DNA of 64,000 nucleotides. Source: Parastagonospora avenae f. sp. tritici 18332-5. Taxonomy: Eukaryota; Ascomycota; Dothideomycetes; Pleosporales; Phaeosphaeriaceae. The position numbers and the translations under genes are program-made. Shown one piece after another: positions 55,901-64,000 of the stretch (its first letter is position 1; the number at the start of each line of letters is the position of its first letter). Below the pieces are notes generated by a model. The model was not told where the DNA came from. It was given only the letters and a program-made list of their open reading frames with translations, and made no database searches. The stretch lies in NCBI GenBank assembly GCA_022559985.1, contig JAFJTR010000010.1, forward strand, positions 434,001 to 498,000, written 5' to 3'.

Positions 55901-56672
55901 CTCCACTCTAACCAGTTGACTAACTGGGTCGCCCAGATGATTCTAACCCAGCAGGATGTCAAGAGGAGAGTGATCGTCATTAAGCACTTTGTCATGGTGG
56001 CTGATGTAAGTGACTGTGGATAGGCATGCAATTTGCTCGGCTAATGTTTTTTTCAGAAATGCCGCCAATTGAACAACTTCTCCACACTAACGTCGATCAT
56101 CTCAGCTTTGGGCACGGCGCCAATTCATCGTCTCAACAGGACGTGGAGCGCTGTAAATCAGCGCTCCATGGGTGTCTTGGAGAGTATGCGCAAGCTCATG
56201 GGTAGTACCAAGAACTTTGCAGAATACCGTGACACACTTCACAGGGCGAACCCACCGTGTATTCCATTCTTTGGTGAGTTACGCTGTTTCTGCAGTCTGT
56301 CTTTATGGCTAACAAAGTCAGGTGTTTACCTCACGGATCTCACATTCATCGAGGACGGTATACCCTCGCTCATCAAAAAGACCAACCTTATCAACTTTGC
56401 CAAGCGAGCAAAGACGGCTGAGGTGATCCGAGACATCCAGCAATACCAGAACGTGCCGTACCCGCTCCAGCCGGTGCCAGAGCTCCAAGACTACATCTTG
56501 ACCAACATGCAATCGGCGGGCGATGTGCACGAGATGTACGAGATGAGTTTGTCCGTAGAGCCGCGTGAGCGCGAGGACGAGAAAATTGCCAGGTACACCC
56601 AGTACTTTTTCCCTCAACGTCCGCAGGCTGACTAACGGTGGTAGGCTACTATCCGAGTCTGGTTTCTTGTGA
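52964..56672 (+). CDS. Ras guanine-nucleotide exchange factor, Cdc25 family (SH3 + RasGEF)
   Basis: Exons: 52964-53036, 53094-53671, 53723-56005, 56057-56273, 56322-56592 and 56645-56672, giving 1149 aa. It loads GTP onto Ras, feeding cAMP/PKA and MAPK signalling. An SH3 domain (ALYDYEAD...LSFRQGEIIQV...GWFPSNYC, residues 14-70) precedes a WW-like segment (FWIPQATPDGRLFYFNTLTG, about 140), a helical middle, a RasGEF-N module (about 690-800) and the catalytic RasGEF domain with NFSTLTSIISAL and PFFGVYLTDLTFIEDG. The protein ends ARLLSESGFL. Intron 2 (51 bp) is stop-free and a multiple of three. The acceptor of intron 1 is anomalous: conserved DRTSLSF coding starts without an AG before it. Confidence 0.88.
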
Positions 56673-58048
56673 TTGATACCCCACGAAAGCGTTTGTTTAT
56701 CGAATGGATTGGGAATTTATTGGCGTACGGTCATGTTGGCTACGATTATGAGGTCTGGGAATACTATTCGGCTGGCGTAGATGGGTTTGGCTCTGCTGCA
56801 ATATTTTTGCATTGGAGACGGAATGGGATGGATTCATGCACAGCGTCGCCATTGTCATGGGCAGGAGCTATTTTACGAATTCTCCGTACCTTCCCCTCGT
56901 GTTTGCCATTGGCATCAGGCACTCCGTATTCGAATGAGGATAAGCCGCGAGGTCGCAATTTTTGAGCATGAGTTTGCCCAGCTTCCTTTCAATGTGACTT
57001 GCCCAACTGGGGAGTTTGCCAAGATCGCCATGCTTTCAGGCACTCCTATTCGCTTCTGCCAATCGGGCATTTGGTTTGCGTTTCAGGATGTTCCCAGACC
57101 CAGTCCCAGGGGTAGCCCTTTCTGTCGCTTCGATTGGCTTTGTCGATGACAGCAACCTGACAAGTCCGCTGCGTGTGCAACGCTGGGCGGCGGCCGTTGC
57201 GCATGCGACAGTGCAGCGACACACGGGACAACATCCAAACAAGGCTTGAGCAGGCGCGGCGTTCCAGCCTTTTCCGCGTTCCTAGAGATCCTCCCGCGTG
57301 ACGTCTTAACGCGAGGATCATCCCAAGGAATCGAGGTTACTTGCACGCTCGACGCGATGGCCACTCGACGTTGCCAGGCAAACAGCAATTGCCAACTGCT
57401 GGTGGAAATGACTCCCTTGCATGTGGCCGATTGATCGAGGCAATCATGCTGTGCAACACTGCGCGTCGCCAGGATGGCCCTCCGCGAACCAGTCTCTGTC
57501 CATTCTTGTTCCGCAAAGAGGGGTTGATGCATTCGAAAAACCCTATCTGCCGTGGTTGTCTATAGGAGCTGATCCGTAGACGGCCATTCGCGTCTGCTCT
57601 TGGGCGCGAAAAGCAAAGTAGCGAAGTCTCTGGGCTGCTGGAGAGACTCTGGAAGGTAACAGGTGCACTGTTCAAGACGCCGAGCGCACACCAGTGCTAG
57701 CATCCCCACAAATGCTCGTGTGGGTCATTTCCGCGCTTCTCAAGGACGCTGTTCCCGGCATGCTGGTGTCTCGTCGCAAAACGGCTGCGCTTGGGCCCTG
57801 GCACCAGCGCGTGAGTGGTGGAAGGCACGAAGACAATTACTGGTTTGGTCAGGGCGCCGGCTCCCATGGCGCTGCGCGACTGCCTCCCAAGAGGCCCTCC
57901 AAGCCCCTACCGTTTCTGCTGTAAAAGCTCATGCTGCTCCCTCCCGATCGCTCTTCTTAGGGACTTGCTTCGTGCGCCTGTCATTCTTTTTCTTGTGCCT
58001 TCTACCAAACCTCACCCATAGTCATTCGCTGTAATAATTCCACCCAAC
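56673..58048. other. Intergenic, 1.4 kb
   Basis: Only overlapping chance frames. No gene is supported; the end is the leader of the GH16 gene. Confidence 0.5.
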
Positions 58049-59289
58049 ATGTTTCGCTCATCCACATTGGGCGCCTTACCATGGCTAGTTTTGGCTGTCT
58101 CTCGCTTGAGTGAGTTTAGCTGCGGGCTGTTTCTCTCTCCGGCCAAATACTGACCAACCCGCTTTGTAGCCAGCGCTGCCTGCGAGTGCGGATACTCGCT
58201 GAACAAGACAAGCGACGTGGACCATGCAGTCTTTACTGAACTACTGGAGAACGACTTCTTACACACGTCTTCGCCTGCGCTACAGATGAAGGAGTACGGC
58301 TGGCAACCACAAGTCTACGAAGTAAACTCAAAATCCGCCCGTGGGCCTTATGGAAAGAACTTCCAATTGAACAATATCGTCACAAATCCTTTGAAGAGCT
58401 CGGGGTGGTCGGGAGATGCGGAACATGGTGGGGATGCTGGTCTTGAGTTGTGGGTGCGCGCAAACCACATTGACGGTCTTGTGAGCGGGTCGGAAATCGT
58501 CTCAGCGCGAACGGATGCGCTGCTTGGGAGCTTTCGTGTGGGTATGAAGTTGTCAAATTCCTCAGGGACATGCGGCGCCTTCTTCTTCGTATGTCTGGCC
58601 AGTTAAGCACGTGTACACCACATGCTAACAGTCTACAGTACCACAACAACTCTCAGGAGATCGACATGGAATTCCTATCGCACCAGTTTAACGAATCGCA
58701 AGGCGCTGTAAACCTTGTCCTGCAATCACCACAGTCCCTTGCGCAGGGCTATGACGCCGCAAACACATCTGGTTTCGAGGTCCAACCCCTGCCTTTCCGC
58801 CCGGACGAGAAGTTCCACGAGTACCGCTTCGACTGGACCAAGGAGCGCGTCTCATTCTACGTTGACGGCGTGTTCTTGTACGAGATGACCGAGAATGTAC
58901 CCACTGAGGGTGGCGGTATCTTCTTCAACCACTGGAGCAACGGAGACCCAACATGGTCTGCTGGACCCCCCACGCAAGACACCGTCATGACCATTTCGTA
59001 CATGAAGTCGTACTTCAACTCGACCGACACCGAGCGATCACAAAACGCATACAAGAAGCGCTGCCCAACCTACGACCCCGCCAAAGTCTGCGCGATCCCC
59101 TCGCAAGACACCGCACCCGACGTGTCAGTCAGCAAGGACGGAGCGAAGACGTACTTCTTCGGCCACCAAAAAGACATGACCCCCGGCCAGACCAGCTATG
59201 TTGGCGCGGCGAACAGCTTCGGCGTGTCATCACTCTCCATCGCGATACCAGTGCTAGTCACCGCCCTCAGCTGGTCAACGGCATGGTAG
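58049..59289 (+). CDS. GPI-anchored glycoside hydrolase family 16 protein
   Basis: Exons are 58049-58109, 58170-58588 and 58639-59289, with introns of 60 and 50 bp (GTGAGT/TGTAG, GTATGT/TACAG), giving 376 aa. The first exon encodes a signal peptide. The GH16 catalytic motif ExDxxE is SQEIDMEFL, with the nucleophile and acid/base Glu intact, built at the start of exon 3. Downstream FHEYRFDWTKERVSFYVDG is the usual second GH16 block. The C-terminus is a hydrophobic GPI-type signal (SIAIPVLVTALSW). Likely an extracellular beta-glucanase or glucan/chitin transglycosylase acting in the cell wall. It lacks a carbohydrate-binding module. Confidence 0.88.
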
Positions 59290-61017
59290 AGCCCGACTCG
59301 ATACCAAGCAATAGAAAATACCTTTCTCTCCCAATACTCCCTCTTTCCGCAGCCCGACACTACCAATCCGAGCTTTACGAGTGCATGAACACACATTTGC
59401 GACGGCGTTTTCGGTTACGAAGTGATACCCATCCCTGGGTCAATCAATCGGCCCTACCTCTTTCTTTTTTTACACTTCGGCTGAGTATATTTTAACCACT
59501 GGATCGGAATGCGTCCGATGTTTTTGCGCTTTTTTGCTTCTTTGTATATATCCTTTTCTGTTTGCGGCTGCGATGCGCTGCTAGCACACTGATTCTTCTT
59601 TGGTGTTCAACAGCTGCCACGCAAACACTATATTTCCTTGGTCCCGGACTTCAAAAGCGAGGGGACAGAGTCAGACAGCGCTTGGTCTGTGTCGCGGCAC
59701 AGTAACGCTCCCAAGCATTTCCAAGCCCGTACTTTCCGAGTGTGTGGATTTCTGCCCAGAACTATTCCATCCACTTTTCAGCTGTTTGAAAAAAATCTCC
59801 TCGTATTGCACGAAGCGAGCATAACATAGAAAGCATAACTTAATTATAATCCATTGACCAAAATCAAAACAAACCCACAAACGAGTTTTCTGAACACCGG
59901 TGTTGTGTTTTGATCGAAGCCGGAGAACAGGACACCCGGTTTAACCACCGCAGGCATCTTCGGTGCCATTGCTAAAGTCTAGTAGTATATTGCAAGTGCG
60001 TTTATTTAGAGTGTGTTTGCGCGGTAACGCCCATGGGAAATGAAGCATGACGTGTGGCGCGGCGCAATCGTCCCCGGATTCTAGTCTAAGCGCTATTTTA
60101 GAGCTGTCTCTGTGGTGGGAGGTGGGAGGGTTTACCTTGGTTTATCGCGAGGTGTTTTGGTGTGTTATTGCCGGGGTGCTCTGGTGAGAGATTTTGATCG
60201 TCGCATAGCTTCTTCCTTACGCGCGCAAGCATGATTGAGAACTTGTTCGACATTGGTTTGTTGGTAGATGGTATGCCCCTTTGACTGCACTGACTGGACT
60301 TGGACGAGGCGCGGGATACGAAGCAACACAAGCTTTTATTGATGCGCGCGACTAGTGAGATATTGGTGTGGTGTGGCGCCACAAGTGCGAGGGAGAAATG
60401 CTTAGCTGGTGGTCTGGATGGAGGGTTGTGTGACGGGTATGTCGTACATGGGATTGGCGGGATGGCTGGGTGTTTGTTGATGGTGTATGGAGTGGAGGGG
60501 TGGGACTCGAGGTCTCGATGATGGCGCGCGAATGTGATTGCGCAGCCGTTGAACGACATGAGATTCTTGGGTATGCTTAGCTGCGTCGAAGTCAAAGTAC
60601 GGATAGTAAATGCACGGCGAATGTATCTTTCCTGCAGCTAATAAAGCATCGTCGTCGCTTGATCTTGCTGAACTGCCCTCGGCATTGGAGCCGAGAGAAA
60701 ACCATGGAAATCTCAACTCGACTGCATACAAGATGCAGTAACGATCGGACTATTGCGCATGTGCGACTCTCAGATGGATACTTGCTGCGATGTGAGGGTC
60801 GTGCTGCGGTTTCCCCTTGTGTCACTGCGAAGACTGGTAACTTCATTGATGTGGTAGTCGTACCTTTTGTTCTCTCCATCTGTCAGTTACTCTGGTTTCT
60901 TTGGCACTTTGGTCTGGCTCTGGTCTTTCGTTGGTTTTTGGAGATATTCTACTCTTTTGGGTGCGATCATACTGCGATTACGTCGTTCGCCGCGACTTGC
61001 ATTGAACATTGCCGGCG
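59290..61017. other. Intergenic, 1.7 kb
   Basis: No supported gene. A 165-codon minus frame at 60098-60595 has no motif and was rejected. Confidence 0.5.
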
Positions 61018-61690
61018 ATGTGGTCATTCGCGCTATTCGTTCTCGTCTTACCTGCTTTGGCTTCTGAAAGCTTCGCCAAACGCGATGAAGATGAGGGCAC
61101 ACAGCCTATGGAAAAGGCCAGTCCTGCTTCAATACCGACTCCAAGCTCTCCAGTAGCGACAGTGAGCGCAGGCTTGGATACACTCGAGTAAGTGGTCAGA
61201 TTTGTCTACTCACGCAAGAGCTGAGATGGTATAATCCAGACTACGTCAAGCACCAGCCATTGTGCCAGGCAATGCCGCAAAGCCGAGCGTTGGATCATCC
61301 ACTTCTACCACGTTCGTTGTAGTTCTCACTACCACGTCGATCACATCGCATTCTACAACAGTTACTTCGAGATCGTCCAGCTCACCGACCATCACTTCGT
61401 CCATCAACACCAATTATGGCCAGCCGCTGGACTACACGACGACGAAGTGGGTCGAGACGTGGGTTGGTGGGACGTATTCGACATGGACGCCCACAGTCAT
61501 TACGGTCATACACAAGACCCCGGCACCTGCTCCACCACTCTGGCATGGCGAGATCGGTATGGGTTCGCTGACGGGCGAGACGGGGATCACGCAGACTGTG
61601 TTCATGGGCGCTGCACCGTCACAGGCTGCGGGTTGGGCGAGGGGAGTAGTTGCTGCAGTGGGAGTGGGGTTCGCGGGTATCGTGATGTGA
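61018..61690 (+). CDS. Kre1-like GPI-anchored Ser/Thr-rich wall protein
   Basis: Exons are 61018-61187 and 61240-61690 with a 52 bp intron (GTAAGT, ATCCAG), giving 206 aa. The signal peptide MWSFALFVLVLPALAS is followed by KR, a Kex2-type site. The middle is Thr/Ser/Val-rich (O-mannosylation). A patterned core, TTKWVETWVGGTYSTWTP, is followed by PPLWHGEIGMGSLTGETG, and the end is a Gly/Ala/Val hydrophobic GPI signal. The core resembles the fungal Kre1 family, surface proteins linked to beta-1,6-glucan; the assignment is from memory of the pattern only. The ATG at 61018 is chosen because it directly precedes the signal sequence. Confidence 0.65.
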
Positions 61691-62794
61691 GGGTTAAGTA
61701 CTGCATTGGTGAGAGAAGATTGGGATGCGAACAATGGTCTGAGTTCAGAGGTGGAGAATGGGTGTGACGATAACAACTAGGGAGCGACAGGAATTACGAA
61801 TTACGAAACGGCGCACATACGAAATACTCCAACAACCTTCGGGGAACGAATATGCAAGAGAAGATATGATGCTATGCGGAAAGTATGACATAAGGGGGGT
61901 CTGGAGGCTACAATGTTCGAAGATCAGGAAATGCTCAGCACTGGATAGACTCAGCAGAATCAAAAACAATCAAATTAAGTTACCCAACCAGCTTTCGCAG
62001 CAGAATGCACGACTGGACGAAACAGGTCGATGCTTACCTGGTTGTTGCGTAGGTAGGTCTGTGCTATCTACATACCCCGCAACTTACGGAGAACACTCGG
62101 GGTCGTTCGAAAAGTCAAGTTATCGTGTCGTGTCGATTGGGTGCGTCCATTGCTTCAGAATGGTGGCGCTGGGAGCTGTGTTCAACATGAGAGTATCAAT
62201 TTCATTGCGTTTCTAAAGCAAAATTTAGTGCGCTCTTGCTCACTCGACATTCGAAAAGTGAAGTCCAGTGGATTGGAATATAAATATCGTCCGGGACTCG
62301 TAAGACGTTATCGATGTTTGACTCCATCGAAGTTGGCATCTCAAGAGGTGGGGTGATGCGCTAAGAAATGTGGCGTTACCTTCACGTTCCGTTCCTTATC
62401 AGGAGATCGACGATCATCGGTCCGAATAGACCGCTGACGCACCGCAACAACGTGATCTGGTTACACGTCCGTTTTTGTCTCGACAGTAACGTGCTTGAGC
62501 TCAACAGATTGGTAGAGGACATATAAAGGCATCAGAGTTGAGGTTCTGTTCATTCCAAGCATCAGCAACCCAACACAACAGCCACTTCTATCATCCGATA
62601 ACGAAGTGCATTACCCGATCCAGTCACAACATACATATACACAAATCAGACAACACAAACGTTCGAGGAAGAACAAAGTATTCACGAAAAACATACAACG
62701 CATTGGGGACTTCGTTTACACATTCGTATCGCGATCAACGACAAACGTGAGCGCCCGGAACTTCACACCAGGAAAGAGTTCAAATCTGTCCAAC
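61691..62794. other. Intergenic, 1.1 kb, long leader of the F-box-like gene
   Basis: A TATAAA box lies at 62522-62527, followed by about 270 bp of A/C-rich leader up to the ATG. No other gene is seen. Confidence 0.5.
62522..62527 (+). promoter_or_regulatory. TATA box of the F-box-like gene
   Basis: TATAAA about 270 bp before the ATG at 62795, implying a 5' leader of roughly 240 bases. Confidence 0.5.
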
Positions 62795-63658
62795 ATGGCC
62801 GCCTACTACTACGCCGCACACTTCAACACTCCTCTCAATCAGACACCTCAGTCCCTGTACGCGTCTCAAAACCCGTTCGGCATCCCGTCGAACGCATCAA
62901 ATCTCCCCATGTCGCCCGCCAAACCTCAGCAGCAACACCGCGCTACAAGCACAAACAGCGCAAGCACAATGGACAAGCAAGAAGAGTCCATCTTCTTCCG
63001 TTTACCAACTGAACTTCGTCTACAAATCTACGGAGAGCTTTTGTGCAAGAACACCGTCAGCAAGAAGCATCTCGTCGAATACGGCTACCGACACGAGCAC
63101 GAGGTTGGAGCACTCTACCCAGAGATACTCTCGACCTGCCGCAAAGCACACGATGAGGCAGTCGATCTTTTGTACACGACACACGTATTTTGTGCACATC
63201 AATCGCTCCTGACTTCGCTACCGCACCTTATCACCTCGGCTTCACCCGTCCTGTACCCAGCTGTCTTGTCCAAAATCAAGCGCTGGCATCTTACCATCCG
63301 TCTGGACACCGACCCACGTTTCACAACAGAACAAGCTACAGCGGCGTTTTCTGGCGCAGAGTTCCTAGACATTCGCGTTTGGCAGTCCATGTTTGACGGA
63401 GCTGATTCGTCAGTACTGAAGCTTTTCATGGGCGTCAGGGGCGTGAAAGTTGCGAGAGTGGGAGGCAGTGCGAATAAGGAGTTAGCACGGTGGCTGGAGG
63501 AGAGGATGATGAGTGAGAAAGAGGAGGACGAGGATACTTGCACCTGCGGGAATGAAAGTGGGATTGTAACATGTGGAGATTGTTCGAAAAAATTGGACAA
63601 GGATGCGCTAGGAAACTGGTTCGGACAGAGGAATGCGTGGCAGTTTGGAAATCGTTGA
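62795..63658 (+). CDS. F-box-like domain protein (fungal LPTELRxxIY family)
   Basis: A single exon of 287 aa. The open frame extends upstream but the first ATG is 62795. A Gln/Ser/Pro-rich N-terminus precedes FRLPTELRLQIYGELL (residues 69-84), the usual fungal F-box-like start, then an ILSTCRKAHDEAVDLLYTTHVF segment typical of this family. A C-terminal CTC...CGDC stretch holds four Cys in ten-odd residues that could bind zinc. Such proteins may act as SCF adaptors, but partners are unknown. They are abundant in Dothideomycetes. Confidence 0.75.
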   Translation: MAAYYYAAHFNTPLNQTPQSLYASQNPFGIPSNASNLPMSPAKPQQQHRATSTNSASTMDKQEESIFFRLPTELRLQIYGELLCKNTVSKKHLVEYGYRHEHEVGALYPEILSTCRKAHDEAVDLLYTTHVFCAHQSLLTSLPHLITSASPVLYPAVLSKIKRWHLTIRLDTDPRFTTEQATAAFSGAEFLDIRVWQSMFDGADSSVLKLFMGVRGVKVARVGGSANKELARWLEERMMSEKEEDEDTCTCGNESGIVTCGDCSKKLDKDALGNWFGQRNAWQFGNR

Positions 63659-63904
63659 AGGTGCTCATCCTTGATGAAGATACTACAGTGACAGGGAATA
63701 CTTGTTTTCTTACTTTAATGGGTATGGCTTTTCGGTTCTTTGTAGACCTTTGAACATTATGCAAGTTCTAAATCACTCTTGATTGCTGATGCTTTGATGT
63801 TGTTTGCCATGCCCATCTTCCGTACAAAGCAATGCATCTTAAATTTTCAACGTGACGACCATTCGTCGTGAGCAACAACTTACCTGTGCAGCCCCGATAT
63901 CATC

Positions 63905-64000
63905 ATGTCATCTCAGCCTCGCAGAAGCGCCAGGATTATTCAGAATGAGCAAAAAGAACGAGATGCATCCCGGCTTAGGACCTCTCTACATCCGGAACCA
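63905..64000 (+). CDS. Start of a gene cut by the window edge
   Basis: An ATG opens 32 codons without a stop to the end of the window, beginning MSSQPRRSARIIQ, a basic and probably disordered N-terminus. No family can be assigned from so little. Confidence 0.4.
   Translation, partial: MSSQPRRSARIIQNEQKERDASRLRTSLHPEP

Noticed and set aside
60098..60595. 165-codon minus-strand frame
   Set aside because: No start context or domain, and biased composition without conservation signs.

Overview
The window looks like nuclear DNA of a filamentous ascomycete. The reasons are short introns of about 45-60 bp with GTAAGT/GTATGT donors, CTAAC branch sites and AG acceptors, compact genes on both strands, and fungal gene families (Fungal_trans regulator, DUF4112, GPI-anchored GH16, Kre1-like wall protein). 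SRR1-like, F-box/Cys-rich and other lineage-restricted families, plus solo LTRs, point to Dothideomycetes, most likely Pleosporales. That placement is inference.

Layout. 1-2137 is gene-free: three diverged tandem units, each led by a TATA box, then two solo LTRs. 2138-9796 holds divergent RRP5 (rRNA processing) and a Cdt2-like WD40 gene sharing a 296 bp promoter with ACGCG boxes. 10204-12857 holds a nuclear-looking CDK-site protein and a six-exon glyoxalase II. 13358-19049 holds a divergent pair, a dimethylglycine/sarcosine dehydrogenase-like flavoenzyme and a Rieske oxygenase, which fit sequential N-demethylation of betaine-type compounds. 19527-21104 holds two small decayed genes (one SRR1-like) broken mostly by C-to-T type stops. 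22134-28371 holds a Ser/Thr-rich secreted protein, an orphan gene, a cell-surface Cu-only SOD-like gene and a membrane/F-box/Cys-rich gene. 29403-33544 holds Cdc14 of the septation network and a PAP2/IPC-synthase-like membrane protein. 33840-36291 is a secreted gene built from repeated two-exon cassettes with a damaged last cassette. 36877-46148 holds DCP2, a DUF4112 gene, NHP2 and a two-finger C2H2 regulator. After a 3.3 kb gap come a peroxisomal D-amino-acid oxidase, a Ras GEF, a GPI-anchored GH16 enzyme, a Kre1-like protein, an F-box-like gene and the first codons of a gene cut by the right edge.

Together: RRP5 and NHP2 act in ribosome biogenesis, DCP2 in mRNA decay, and Cdt2, Cdc14 and the Ras GEF in cell cycle and signalling. 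The Rieske/flavoenzyme pair and the D-amino-acid oxidase release nitrogen and carbon from methylated amines and D-amino acids. SOD, GH16 and Kre1-like proteins act at the wall. Exon models were spliced by eye from consensus sites and reading-frame continuity; no search was run. No tRNA, rRNA or CRISPR array was recognised.
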